Assembly: GCA_039621445.1 (NCBI GenBank)
Contig: CP154956.1
Location: 64,930,257 to 64,994,256, forward strand
Direction of reading: 5' to 3'
DNA length: 64,000 nt
From: Euglena gracilis
Lineage: Eukaryota > Euglenida > Euglenophyceae > Euglenales
In this document: in pieces, positions 21,288 through 33,295 of the stretch
Position numbering within the stretch: position 1 is the stretch's first letter
Layout of the letters: each line of letters starts with the position of its first letter
Notes under the pieces: model-generated
What the model saw: only the letters and a program-made list of their open reading frames with translations
Databases searched by the model: none
Told to the model about the DNA's origin: nothing
Program-made: the position numbers and the translations under genes

Positions 21288-21415
21288 TCCTGGCAGGGAG
21301 GGGGATGTGACCTCGGATGCTGATTTCAGCGAGGCCCGCATGGCGGTGCGCACGTTGACCTCAGCCTGTACCTCCAAAGGGCCCGCCACCGGCTATTTGG
21401 CCGGTTCGGACCTGG
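21288..21415 (+). repeat. Block A, plus-oriented copy
   Basis: Inverted partner of 19,791-19,922, ending at GACCTGGAGTGAGGG. It lies downstream of B and C instead of upstream of B, giving a circular permutation. Confidence 0.7.
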
Positions 21416-21430
21416 AGTGAGGGACCCCAA

Positions 21431-22640
21431 AAACGGAAGGGACGGACTCTGGGCTGATAAACAGATGGAGGTAGGACGTCATGAACCCCCCCCGTGTGCA
21501 TCGGCTTTTGGGGTCAGTAACCAGAAAATTTTTGCGCCTCCCCACTCCCCATTTTCCGCTCGGAAAGTTGAGCGAAGGCAGAAAGGGTCAAGGAGAACTT
21601 GGCAAGAAATCTAATTTTGAGCCATACCATTTACTTTCCCTAATCCCACGACACCAGCTCTCCAAGCGGAATCAAAGTTCCAAAATTTCCACAATTTCTA
21701 ATTTTGATTTTTCACGCCAGTGCTTTTCCTTAGCACACCCCCCCCCCTTGTGTGTCGGTGATTTGGACGCATTTTGGACAGTATCCTACCCATCAGTCCC
21801 AAAACCATGCACAACTCCCACCTAGCTAAAATTTTCGGGGTACTGGGTTCGGTTTAACAAAATTCTTGGTGCTGGCGTAAGTTTGGGATATCCCTGTTAA
21901 GTCAGTACCAGCTGGCAGTGGATACCCACCCCTGCTGTTTGCGCACAACTGCATTCTCTTCATTGCCTTCCAAACTCCCCATTACCTGTGGCGTCAACCG
22001 TGACGACCACCAAATTTTCTACACCGTTTTAAAAAACTTTTACCCCGTTCTTCACCACACCTACCAACGTTTTCTACAACGGCTGTACCGAGAAAGTTAC
22101 CCCCTGCACAACCACACACCAGCTTTAGTTCCCCATGAGGCAGGGCAAGCAAGTGGTGGTAGACCTCCCACGTTTCACTGGGTTCCAAGACGAAAGCCCA
22201 ATGGCCAGAAGTACGTACGGTGTCGAGTAGTCGCCCAGCTGCACAAACACCCCGTTTTCAACCAGATGTGTCGATTAAAGACACATCTGTACACCCCCCA
22301 GCAGCTACAAATGCGCACCCCCATTTTTACACACACACCCCACCAGACCGACATGGGCAACCAGGACAACTACTCTGACAACCCCAGCCAATGTGTGCAC
22401 TCAAGGAGAATTTCCGCTTTGCCATGTTTTCTTTCTTCATGTTCAGTTGAAAAAAAACGACACTAACACCGATTTCACGCACAACCAACACGTGGGTACG
22501 GTTTGCAATGCACGACTGTACATCAAGTACTCCAACAACGAGGTGCTGCCTTGTTGTTTGGAAGCGCGAAATCTGTTTCACACACCTTCCACACCTCCAT
22601 TGGCATGTTATGGACTTGGTATGTATCCATTCAGCACAAA
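21431..22640. other. Unassigned intergenic or decayed repeat DNA
   Basis: Open stretches exist (21,481-21,825; 21,918-22,466 plus) but their translations have no domain. A short segment near 22,180 (HWVPRRKPNGQKYVRCRVVA) has protein-like composition, but I could not assign it. Nothing else seen. Confidence 0.3.
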
Positions 22641-23640
22641 ACGTTAAAAAAAATTTCTGATTCGCGAATGTCGCGAATCTCAATCGCGGAAATCGCGATC
22701 GGAATCATGATTACCATGATTTCTGTCACCTTTCCCGCGAAAATTTTTCAGACATGCGAATGTCGCGATCTGAATCGCGGAAATCGCGATCGGAATCATG
22801 ATTACAATGATTTCTGTCGCGTTTCCTGTGAAAGTTTTCAGATCCGCGAACGTCGCGATCAGAATCGCGGAAATCGCGATCGGAATCATGATTACCATGA
22901 TTTCCGTTACATTTCCCGCGAAAAATTTTTCAGATCTGCGAACGCCGCGATCTGAATCGCGGAAATCGCAATCGGAAAAATGATTACCATGATTTCCGTC
23001 GCATTTCCGACGAAAAATTTTCAGATCCACGAATGCCGCGATCTGAATCGCGGAAATCGCTATCAGAATCATGATTACAATGATTTCCGCCGCATTTCCC
23101 GCGAAAAATTTCAAGATTCGCGAATGCCGCGATCTGAATCGCGGAAATCACGATCGGAATCATGATTACCATGATTTCCGTCGCACATCCCGCGAAAAAT
23201 TTTCAGATCCGCGAATGTTGCGATCTGAGTCGCGGAAATCGCGATCGGAATCATGATTCCCATGATTTCCGTCGCGTTTCCCACGAAAAATTTTCAGATC
23301 TGCGAATGCCGCGATCTGAATCGCGTAAATCGCGATCGGAATCATGATTACCATGATTTCCGTCGCATTTCCTGCGAATGTCACGATCTGAGCCGCGGAA
23401 ATCACGATCTGAGTCACGGATATCGCGATCGGAATCATGATTACCATGATTTCCGTCGCGTTTCCTGAGAAAACTTTTCAGATCCGCGAATTTCGCGATC
23501 TGAGTCGCAAAATCGCGATCGGAATCATGATTACCATGATTTCCGGCGCACTTCTCGCGAAAACGTTTCGGATTCGTGAGTGTTCATGATCTGAATCGCG
23601 GAAGCTGCCAGCGGAGTCATGACAACAAGAACGTCCGTAG
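22640..23640 (+). repeat. Tandem array of a 91-bp repeat (about 11 units)
   Basis: Consecutive units share GCGATCGGAATCATGATTAC, then CATGATTTCCGTCGC, then a GCGAAAAATTTTCAGAT and GCGAATGNCGCGATCTGAAT core. ATG-initiated frames start at 22,980, 23,071, 23,162 and 23,253, exactly 91 bp apart. The unit contains the palindrome AATCATGATT and several TCGCGA sites. Because 91 is not a multiple of 3, reading frames rotate between units, arguing against selection as protein. Divergence rises toward both ends. Minisatellite; there are no unique spacers. Confidence 0.9.
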
Positions 23641-24814
23641 CTTTTTCTTCCAATTTTTTTCAAATTCCGTTTGTCCACCGACAGGTGGAGATGGGAACAC
23701 CCTCAGGAGTAGGGAGAGCACGTGGGGGATTTCCACTACGCTGTTCTTCCTTCTTCGGCAAAGCTAGCCAGATGAAGCACTCGCAGGGGATATGCCTGTG
23801 GCTGCAACGCTTGTCCTGATTGCTGAGCCCCAAGCCGACGTGGTTGGTATGGTCCTCGAAGATAGCCTCGAGGAACCTGCCAGTCCCACTGCACGCACCT
23901 CCTTACGAGGCCGTGTGCTCGGCGCCGTGGTCACCGGCTTTATTGCTGTGGCTGCTGCAGTAACGCCACCAGGTGGCAGCGTAGCATCAGGCTCCGCTAT
24001 TGAGGTCGTGGAGACACCAGATGCCGGTGCCCCCACACCCCCACCTCCGGCGGTGCAACCACCATCAAGGGATGAACGCCAGCCGACAGAGACATCTGTC
24101 GTACCGGCTACAACGGAGGAGCAACCTCCTGTGGCAGTGGCGACGGCAGTCGAGGAGGATGAACCTCCTTGACCGGATGTCGAGGTGGAAGTGGAGGTGA
24201 TTCCCGCACGACCACCAACACCACGCAGGATCCCTGCAGTATCAGTATCAGTATTCATGGGAATGCCAGCGCCTGTGGCAGCACCGATTCCGGTGACTGC
24301 CACACTGCCACGCCTTGTTGGGCAGGATGAACCTGCTCGACGACAGCCGGCTGAACAGCCCAATGAATGAGTTCCGACCCCTCGGAGCGTCCTGAGCGAC
24401 CCACCGGTCATTATGCCCGCTTCGCTAAGACGGCAACTGTCGGCTACGGCGTCATCTGCTGCTGATAACAGGAGTAAACTGCAGGCGTCGCCTGATACTC
24501 GCTCGAGCAAAACGAAGCGAGGGTGAGTCCACTGACTCAGTGATCCTTTCCGATGCATAATAGCAGTCAGCTACGTCGTCTGTGTTTCCACGGAGCCTGT
24601 GCTGAGTAGGACAGCCTGGACCCAGAGATGGGCGTCCTGAAACACGGAGGTGAGGCAGGTTTCGTCTCCACTTCCTCCATCCTGTTGCGGTGGGGAGGAT
24701 TCGGCCTGTCGGCCACGAGCCTCACCTTTCGGTTTGCCCTGAAACCGCCGGACAATGGACGGATGAATAGTCGTGCATCGCTGCAGGGCCTTTCGGCTGT
24801 CCGCCAGTCTGGCC
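23641..24814. other. Flank of the family B element, no recognised gene
   Basis: Both strands carry open frames (23,792-24,172 plus; 23,764-24,558 minus), but the former is Pro/Ala/Glu-rich and the latter Ser/Thr/Gly/Ala-rich, with no domain. Compositional openness is the likely cause. Low-complexity linker of some decayed element is possible. It ends with TCCA at 24,815-24,818, a candidate target duplication. Confidence 0.3.
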
Positions 24815-24819
24815 TCCAG

Positions 24820-25920
24820 TGACGACCAATTGAGGTCGACCGCCGGGCGGCGGAGTTTTTCTCTTTTAGAAGGCCTTTTTAAGGGCGGTTTAGCTCTAAT
24901 TTTAAGGCTTTCTAAAGATTTCCATTACAATTCCCTCTCCTAGGGCGCCCAGGGTTTGGTTGTGCAAGGAGAGAGATTGAGTGATGCTAGGTATTCCCAA
25001 AGGGTGATTTTGGGTCTTTTTAGCATGTTTTTAAGCTTTTTATGCATTTTTACTTTGGTTTTAAGGGAAAATGTTGAATTTGGTGAGAGCGCTTGCAAGC
25101 GCTTGGAACATAATTTTAAGAGATTGGCGCCTGAGTTCCTGGAGTTTTTGCAGGGGTCTGCAAAGCTCAATAATGAGGGAATTCAGCATAATTTATCAAA
25201 ATAAAGGGGGGAAACCTTTATTTTGACTTGGGTTGGTTGATTTTGATGCAATGGGCTAGGGTTTTGGGATTTGAGAGCGCTTAGGAATCAGCGCACTCAA
25301 TCATAAATTTTACTGCCCATCAAGAGCATCAAAATCATATATTCTCTCACAGGGTTTTCCTCTTTTTTCCTTTTGGCCATTGTCAATTGGTGCAATCACA
25401 AACAATTATCGTTGTGAATTCAAGTGTTTGAACTACATTTGCAAATGGAAAGGGTCAATTGAGAAGGAATCAATCATTTGAAGAAAGTGAGGTTTGTCTT
25501 CCCCCACCTCATCTGTGGGAAAAGGAGCAGGGGGGTGGGACTCCTCAACCCAGGCAACCACTGGCCAAATTTCACCCCGAACCCCCCTTTTTGGCCCAGA
25601 AACTGTGAGAAATGACACCCAGGGGGAGGTGTTGGCTCTCACTGGTTCAGCTGAGCAGGGAGGGGTTGAAACCCCAAAGGCACCCCCCTTGGAGATCCCA
25701 GTAATACCACCCTCAGGGGTCGGGGAGGGTCCAATGGGAAGTTCATCCTTGGAAATGATGGCCCAGTTTCGGCCACAGGTGGGGCCAGAATGGGAAAACA
25801 TTTCCGACACAATTCGGCTCGAGGAGCCAAAAAACGATCCTACGCCGGAAACTGGCCCGGGCCGGGGGTTTCCGCTTCACCCCAGTGCTGCCGTGGGACA
25901 TGGCAGCACGGGTGTTAAAC
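24820..25920 (+). repeat. Family B 5' LTR (about 1.1 kb)
   Basis: Repeats at 44,434-45,533. Starts TGACGACC and ends GTGTTAAAC directly before the primer binding site. It contains a 16-bp palindrome AGCGCTTGCAAGCGCT and an AATAAA near 25,199 that could serve polyadenylation (changed in the other LTR). Confidence 0.9.
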
Positions 25921-25921
25921 A

Positions 25922-25933
25922 TGGTAGCAGAGG
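25922..25933 (+). promoter_or_regulatory. Family B primer binding site
   Basis: TGGTAGCAGAGG one base after the LTR end; complementary to the 3' end of initiator tRNA-Met as in many plant and algal LTR elements (usual form TGGTATCAGAGC). Primes minus-strand DNA synthesis. Confidence 0.8.
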
Positions 25934-25998
25934 TTTTTCCTTCAGCCTTCAGTCGGAAGTTTTGGGTTGAAAATCCCTGCTCAGAATGTTTTCTTTGA

Positions 25999-27284
25999 TT
26001 GTCAGCCAATGGCTCAATCTCAGACGGTAAATCTGACGATTGGAGTTTCGGGGAACAGGCATTTGGGACCGAAACCAGTTTGGCTGGACTCAGAACCCCC
26101 AGAAATATGGGACAGATGTTGAAATTTCAGGGTGGGGATGGCCAGGTTGTCATTTCCAACCAACCGTGTTTTCCAGAGCCTTTTTCAGGGGTTTTGCCTT
26201 TGCAAAATATGGGTTACGGCTTTGTGCTGCCTGAGTTGCAACCTCTCCCAGACTTTTCATGGGTACAAAATTTGGGGAATCTGCCATCATTACCCGCTTT
26301 TGCATTGCCTTTGCCTCCAGCTCAACCAGTTTATTCAACACCAGCCCAAGAGCCGGTGGCACGTTTGCAGTTTTCCCAACCATCCCAGGTAGATGGGCTG
26401 GCGAAGGAAACGGGAAGTGCCTCGGCAGGGCAGGGGGGTGATAACCCCAGCCCAGTTTTCTTTGAAAAGCAAGCACAGGGCCATGTGCTGGGCTTAAACA
26501 ATAATAATAACTGGGACAGCAGCGAACGGGTCAGAGCAGAAGTCGAGCAGGCAGAGGAAAACCCGAAGGACCAGCCCAGCTCTACTTCTGCTCGGCGACC
26601 CCGAACACCAGCTTCATCACCAGGTAGTGATGAAGTTCAGCAAAAACGGCTGCACCGTGAGGTTGATCACGGTCAACCAGCAGCTGCTGCAGCCCCCCAG
26701 CCTCCTCTTATTTTCATCGAGGAGGGTGAGCAGGAGGTCCAACCCCCAGCCTATGAAAGTTCTGAAGCCACGGGTTCACAAAGTCAGGGATTTGAAGACC
26801 CCTGGGGGCAATTTTTACAAAGTAACAGAGACCTCCAGTGGACAGTGCAGCACCAGACTTTTCGGGTTTTGGCTTTGTAAAAAGCCAACGAAGAGTGGGT
26901 TCTGCAGCAGCACCAGCAAAAACCCCCCGCGGTCGACATCCACCTGGTGCAGCACACGGCTGCACGAATCGAAGAAATGGAGAGGGCTGACTGCCTCCAT
27001 ATTTTTGACCTTTTTGAGAAAAAATGTGAGGCCCAGGTGCACATTTCTGTGCAAAAAGTGGACGCACAGGCGCTTGAACTTTTTGTCAGGCAGGAAAAAA
27101 GTTTTGAGGAAAAACTGGTACAGAAGTTATCTTCGAGTCGTGATCAGTTTTTGGCCCTGAGGCAGGAATTTTTACGAATTTTGGACAGCCTGCCACAGGA
27201 AATTTTGAAACAAGTGCAAACTGAGGTGGCTGCCTTACCAATTAAGGATCTCGTGCTTGAAAATTTTCAACGGTTTGCTGAGAA
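25999..27284 (+). pseudogene. gag: Family B gag, N-terminal part (5' of nested insertion)
   Basis: Frame opens at Met 25,999. About 290 residues are Pro/Gln/Ser-rich with little structure, then a TAA at 26,878-26,880 interrupts. The same frame continues with helical sequence (HLVQHTAARIEEMERADCLH; DAQALELFVRQEKSFEEKL; KQVQTEVAALPIKDLVLEN) up to AEN, where the nested LTR element begins. It resumes in frame at 35,068 once the insert and one target-duplication copy are ignored. One stop codon plus the insertion disable it. The long coiled coil parallels family A. Confidence 0.7.
27281..27284 (+). repeat. Target site duplication AGAA, left
   Basis: AGAA directly before TGTT of the nested 5' LTR; identical to 35,064-35,067 after the nested 3' LTR. 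Four base pairs fits Ty3/gypsy-type integrases (4-6 bp). Confidence 0.85.
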
Positions 27285-28576
27285 TGTTGGGGGGTCCGGG
27301 GAACCTGCGGGAAGAACACCCACTCCGCTGAAGGGGGGGTGAGGCTTCCCGTGGTAAGTCCACTCATCCCGCGAACAATGTGAAGAGTGAGGAGAAATTG
27401 TCCCGCCCCTCCAGGTTTGAGGGGGGCAGGTCCTTGGGTGCCTCCTGCCGAGGCGGAAGTAATGTGCCTCTTGGCATCCCCACAGGGGGGGATTCAAGGC
27501 CTGTCTGAGCGCCGAAAAGGGGGGGAGTGTGTGTGCGAGGAGTCGCTATGACCGCACATAGCCCCTGCGCCTCCCGAAAGGTGAATGACCGTCTGTTTGC
27601 AAGCTTGTGCGAGCCAGTGTGTGACCCTGTGGTTGGTTAAACTGGCCTGTGAGCTGGAATGACAGGGGAGAAATATCTTTGCACTTTTGATGTTCCTTCC
27701 AGGATGAAAGTTGGGTTCTCACATACGGAATAATGGCCAGAGTCATTTTCCAGAGTGTGGGACCTGGGGGACAGGGCGCTGGAAGAGAGGAGGGAATGAC
27801 GCCAAAGGTAGGGAGTGCCTTGGCATAGGCTCCTATCCTAACCTGTGACCATGCCTAATCAGTAACCTTCCAATAACCAGCCAGCACATGCATAAGTGTG
27901 AAAAGGGCAGTGGGCAGTATTGGGAGCTGGGGGTTGGTATGGCGCATAGTCTCATTGAGTTGCCCGCGTTCTGCACATTTGTTTTCATGTTCCACTTTCC
28001 ACAGTGGGTTTCCCAGTTTTCCAAGGTTCTCAAAGATGCAAGTCGTCAAGATTCTTGGACTATGAAACAGCATTGAAAGAAGTCAAGGAATTCAATCAAA
28101 GACATTGTCAGAAGTTGAAACTGCGGTAGCATTCGTTGGCTGAACGGTCACCCGTGAACCTTCGTCACTTTTGTTTTGTTGGTTGCGAAGTCAGGTTGTT
28201 TTGCCTGTTTGTTTGGGTTTTGTTTTTCCAACACAGACCTTGGATTTATCCGGAAACAGGCTGGAAATGTTTCATCCGGGAGGAATGGTGTGGGGTTGGG
28301 AAGGAGTCCAGATGGCGGGGAGTTCTTTCCCCCCCCTGGACCTGACAAGGGGGCTGGGTAGGAATAAGGGACCTTAGCCCACCCTGGTTTTACCCAGAAG
28401 TGACCCAGGTATGTTTGGGGATACGCAAGGGGGGGTATGCATGAAGCCCGAAGGGATTCGAGTTTGTGTTGGATCCCCTGAAACTGAGGTGGGTAATAAA
28501 GATCCTACGCCGCCGAAGGCCCATCCCGGGTTCCCCCTCGGGGGGGCGGACACGGGGTGGGCGTCCCGCGTTAACA
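27285..28576 (+). repeat. Nested element 5' LTR (1292 bp)
   Basis: Near-identical to 33,768-35,063, with small indels in G runs. TGTT...AACA termini form the usual short inverted repeat. The first ~200 bp are G-rich, the middle is balanced. Confidence 0.95.
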
Positions 28577-28588
28577 TGGTCGCAGAGG
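28577..28588 (+). promoter_or_regulatory. Nested element primer binding site
   Basis: TGGTCGCAGAGG immediately after the LTR; one base different from the family B site, so the same initiator tRNA-Met is the likely primer. Confidence 0.75.
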
Positions 28589-29007
28589 TTTGTGCTGCGG
28601 TTGCTGTTTGGTGTTTTTCAGCTGTTCCAAATTCCATGTTTCCCAGCGTAAACATGGTAATCAGAGGGGCGAAAGCTGCAATCAGTTTTCGGGTTGGATT
28701 GTCAGTGAGTGATTTTGTCTGTATTTGTTTTGCCCTGAGTTTCGCAAAGACAAATTGTCAGACACCAACAATTATGGAACTGGTTGCGGTGATGGGTTGG
28801 ATTTTTTCGGTATTGATTGTCATCTTTAGTTTGAAGACAGCAGCCGGGTGGTGTTGGTTTGTAATGTCGCCGACATTGCAATTCAGGGAGATCCAAGGGG
28901 GTTTCTGGACGGAACCCCAGATTTTTTTTTGCTGATCACAACATTCTGGGTCACCATGAAAGTTTTCTGTTGCCCCTCCAACCAATCTGAAAAGAATTCT
29001 AGTTTTT

Positions 29008-31485
29008 TTGCAGGCGTCTATACCTCAGGTGCTGCGAGAGGGCCTCGAGGACCAACGCCCTGGCTTGGAGTCCACAAGTTCACTTGGCAGCGGACCGAAA
29101 TATTATCAATTGAACAAGGAAGGCCGACAGGACCAGAAGCCCAGCAAGCAAGGCGACGAAGTGGCAAGGTGTGACGCTGGTGTTCAACAATTTTCAGTCC
29201 CAGGGGGTCTGGAAATTAGGGGGGCTGAGTCACAATTTATGATTGGAATTGCACGGCCAAGCCCAACGCCAGCTCAGTGCCAGCCGCAGCCAGCAGAAAT
29301 GAGTCAGCCAGGTTTTGCCCACGAGAGTTTGGGAGCTGAAGCCCGTTTGCAACTTCAATTTGGAATTGCATTGGCAAACGCAGGGCCAGCCCAGCCCCAG
29401 CCAGCAGTCGGGGGGGCAGCCCAGCCCCAGCCAGCAGTCGGGGGGCCAGCCCAGCACCAGCCAAACGCAGGACCAGCCCAGTCAACCGGCCAGCAGTTTT
29501 TGGGTCAGAGAAGCCCAGAAATTGCAGTGCCCCAGCCTATTACGCACGGGCCAGCCCAGCCCATCATGCAAGGGCCGACCCAGTTAACTGGCCAGCAGTT
29601 TTTGGGTCAGAGGAGCCCAGAAATTGCAATGTCCCAGCCAATCATGTACGGGCCAGCCCAGCCCATCATGCAGGAGCCGGCCCAGTCAACCAGCCAGCAT
29701 TTTTTGGGTCAGAGGAGCCCAGAAATTGCAGTGTCCCAGCCAATCATGTACGGGTCAGCCCAGCCCATCATGCAGGAGCCGGCCCAGTCAACCAGCCAGC
29801 AGTTTTTGGGTCAGAGGAGCCCAGAAATTGCAGTGCCCCAGCCAATTACGCACGGACCAGCCCAGCCCATCATGCAAGGGCCAGCCCAGCCAGCCCAGCC
29901 CATCATGGAGCCAGCCCAGTCAATGATGCAAGAGCCAGCCCAGCCCATGATGCAAGAGCCAGCAGAGCCAGCCCAGCACATCATGCAGCCAGCCCAGCTC
30001 ATGATGCAAGAACCAGCCCAGCCCATCATGCAGGCGACCAGTCAGCAGTTTTTGGGTCAGAGGAGCGCAGAAATTGCTGTGTGACAGCCAATTATGCACG
30101 GGCCAGCCCAGCCAATCATGCAATCGGCCCAGTCAATGATGCAAGAGCCAGACCAGCCCATCATTTAGCAAGCCCAGCCCATGATGCGAGAGCCAGCCCA
30201 GCCCATGATGCAAGAGCCAGCCCAATCCATCATGGGGCCAGCCCAGCCCATGATGCAAAAGCCAGCCCAGCCCATTATGCAATTGCCAACCCAGCCCATC
30301 GTGGAATTGCCAACCCGGCACCGGCCAATTGTCTTGGGGCCAGCCCAGCAGCAGTCAGTGGTCGACAGCTCAGCTCAGCCACAGCCGACTGTCGACAAGC
30401 TAGACCAGCTCCAGTCAGTTGCACAAAAGACAGCTCAGCCGACCAGCCAGCATTGTTTTGGTGAAAATGGTCTGGGATTGGCAGAGTTGGGGAGGGTCCA
30501 TGGGCCAGTTTCAGAGAAGCAATTTCAACTGGGAAGTGCATGTTCAAATAATCATGGTCCGACCTCTCCCCAATCAGTTCCCCCAGAGTCAGTGCGGTCA
30601 GCCGGTGAACAATCTTCAAGTCCAGTCGTGAAGCCAGAATCAGAGTTGCAATTTAAGGCAGGGTTTGCAATGTCGGCAGGGACGGCAGGCACAGACGTCA
30701 GTCCTGCTGGCTGGGCCAACAGAATGCGTCTGGCTTCTGAAAGGGTGGAAAGATTTCGTGCGGAGGCTGAAAATTGCAGGAAAAAGAGGTTGGCATGGTC
30801 TGAAAAGTTGCGGCTTTGTTCGGATCGCATGCATTCTCTGATGGAATTGGGTGAGCAACTTCCGAGTCACAGTCTTTTTTCCCCAGCCACCCCTTCTGCG
30901 AGTTCACAAGACATATGTCACGGGTCGAGTGGGCAGGGGGCAGCCCAGCCCTTGCCAACTCAGCCCCAGCACGCTGCAGAGGGGCCAGCCCAGCCAGAAC
31001 CGACGGGCTCAGCCAGAACCGACAGTTCAAGAGCTAGTCCAGTGGGGCAGCCAGCAGAATTTCAATTTTCCATCCAGGGAATGTCCTGCCGTCAAAGGAC
31101 AATTTCCTGTGATAGGAATCGGGGTGAAGGCAGCAGGGAGGGGGGAGGATTTAGTGGGGGTTGGGGCCGAACCCCAGCCCCCCATTCCATTGGTTTCAGC
31201 TTTGCCCAAACCCACCGCGAGTTTGATAGCCCAGCCCAGCATGCCCACCGGGGGTTCGGGAAACCCACAAGATTCCCCTGGGTGGGACAGGTCTTGGGCA
31301 GAGTCAGGCATCGAATGTGTCACGCATGTAGCAGACGCTCGGATAGCAGTGTTGATTCCCCATTTCCAGATCATGGGGGTTCCGCAAGGGGATTTGCCGA
31401 CGGCACATCCTCCCCCGCCACCGTTGGATGCCCAGGAGTTCCCGTGGGACGGGGGGGGGAGGGTTTATTTTTCTGCCATCAGTGA
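29008..31485 (+). pseudogene. Repetitive Pro/Ala/Gln-rich protein of nested element
   Basis: A single frame of about 826 codons interrupted only by TGA (30,082-30,084) and TAG (30,166-30,168). Residues ~160-430 are degenerate repeats built from PAQPIMQEPAQ units, with a 34-residue (102-bp) superrepeat containing QQFLGQRSPEIAV at 29,491, 29,593, 29,695 and 29,797 and again at 30,043. Downstream is a helical basic segment (MRLASERVERFRAEAENCRK) and a Gly/Ser/Arg-rich tail. No enzyme motif, no zinc knuckle. It takes the place of gag-pol; it may be a gag-derived structural protein or merely expanded sequence. Confidence 0.55.
29491..30070 (+). repeat. 102-bp coding tandem repeats
   Basis: CAGCAGTTTTTGGGTCAGAG recurs at 29,491, 29,593, 29,695 (variant) and 29,797 with exact 102-bp spacing, then at 30,043. 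The multiple-of-3 period keeps the 34-residue unit in frame. Confidence 0.9.
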
Positions 31486-32711
31486 CTCTGAGTCCAGTGT
31501 TTGATGGGGGGGATGAATATTTTCGCACAAGGCTGAAAATCGCTGGTGTGGGAGCCAGAACCCCCCACGCCCAGCCAGTTTTGGGCACGTCCCTTGGGAC
31601 TTTTGCAGAAAGTTCCATGTATTTGGGATCTGCCACGTTTCGGGATCCCACAACAGCCCAGTTCAGCTGCCAGGGATATCAGAATGCATCAAGGAGGGTG
31701 ATTGTCAAAATGAGGCGGCAGGATTGTGTACTCGCCCAAAAAGGAAAAAGCCAGCACCGAAGGGGGCGTCCCCCCTGCAAAGGCCTGAGTAGGAGGGTCA
31801 CAGCCCTGTGGGGGCAAGTGTTGTGCAGTCCCGACTCCAGGTCAGGAGTTGAGAGGTGTTGTCCGTCATTTTGTTTGTTTTGTCCATGCGAAGAATCGGT
31901 GAAAGGTGAAGAAAGCTCTCCCAGCGGAGGGAGCATCCAGCGTGTGTTGAGTCCTCCAGGGGGAGAGACACTTGGCTTGCATGAAGTCTTCCCAGCGGGG
32001 AAGCCCGTTTTTGGTGAGTCCTCCCAGCAGGGGGAACACCAACCGATGAAAGAGGCCTCTGGGGGGGGTAGGCAACTGTTTTCAGGGAGACCTCCCTGTG
32101 GGGGGGGGTGTCTTCCGGTGGTCAGTCCTCCCAGGGGGGGGGGAACACCAACCGAGGAAAGGGCCCACCTGGGGGGGGGGGGGGGGGCTGTGACCTTGCC
32201 AACCCCAGGTGGTGCAGCCCGAGAAACAGCATTTTGTGGTTGTGAACCTCTGGGGAGGGAGTGCACCCATCCTGGAGCAAGGTTGGCGTGCAACCATGGA
32301 CCTGGGGTGGGCGTCGAAGATTGTCGAGGGGGCATTCTTGTGTGGTTGGTTCTGCAGCTCTTCCGAGTTGGATTGCATGTTGTGCCCAGTTGGGGATCTT
32401 GTGTTGGGTGATGTGGAAAAGATTGATTTGAAGTTCGGTTCAAACATGGAGTCCTTATTCCCCTGGAGGAGGGGACTCTGCAGAGCTCAGGTTACAGAAA
32501 AGGTGAGGGCCGGACTTCAAAGGGTGCCAAGCCTGGGGCTGGTCAATAGGGAGTCCCTACCCCGCCTGCTGAAGCAGGTCGGAGTGAAAAGGGTGCGACC
32601 CCCCCCCCAGTCATTCAGTTTTACAGTTTTTCCAGAGTTGGGATCTGTGATGTGCCCAAATTCGGTGGAGACTCGGAATCAGAACCGAAGCACGCTGGGA
32701 ATAAAGAAACG
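31486..32711 (+). other. Nested element interior with G-rich mini-hairpins
   Basis: The plus frame 31,428-32,411 is open, but its sequence is Gly/Pro-rich low complexity. Between 31,911 and 32,190 there is a series of short blocks of type CTTCCCAGCGGGGAAGC and CTCCCAGCGGAGGGAG that fold on themselves, separated by 30-60 bp. G runs up to 15 occur near 32,170. No gene assigned. Confidence 0.5.
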
Positions 32712-33290
32712 GTCCTGGGGGAGGGGGTCCCGAGAGCACCCCCCACCTGACCCAGTGGCCAACGGAGTGATAATCCCCGGAGGACGATGGGGGGGGAGCC
32801 ATGCGGGAAGCAGGGCTGTAGGTGAAAACCCTAACGGCAGGTTTCGGGTTCACCTGTGAAAACCCCACCCTGTGACCAGAATGGTGTGGTCAACGGGAGG
32901 CATCCGGCGAATGGTCCTGGGGGAGGGGGTCCCGAGAGCACCCCCTACCTGACCCAGTGGCCAACGGAGTAAGAACCCCCGGAGGACGATGGGGGGGAAC
33001 CATGCGGAAATCAGGGCTGTGGGTGAAAACCCTAACGGCAGGTTTCGGGTTCACCTGTGAAAACCCCACCCTGTGACCAGAATGGTGTGGTCAACGGGAG
33101 GCATCCAGCGAATGGTCCTGGGGGAGGGGGTCCCGAGAGCACCCCTACCTGACCCAGTGGCCAACGGAGTCAGAACCCCCGGAGGACGATGGGGGGGAAC
33201 CATGCGGGAAGCAGGGCTGTGGGTGAAAACCCTAACGGCAGGTTTCGGGTTCACCTGTAAAAAACCCTACCCTGTGACCAGAATGGTGTG
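32712..33290 (+). repeat. Three tandem copies of a ~201-bp repeat
   Basis: TGTGACCAGAATGGTGTG occurs at 32,871, 33,072 and 33,273, spacing 201 and 201 bp, each following GGTTTCGGGTTCACCTGT and preceding GTCCTGGGGGAGGGGGTCCC. Units differ by a few substitutions. Non-coding. Confidence 0.9.
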
Positions 33291-33295
33291 CTCAA

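Noticed and set aside
22640-23640. CRISPR array
   Set aside because: Units are contiguous and similar along all 91 bp, without unique spacers, in a eukaryotic context.
23764-24558. 264-codon minus-strand ORF
   Set aside because: Ser/Thr/Gly low complexity, overlapping an equally open plus frame; no homology signal.
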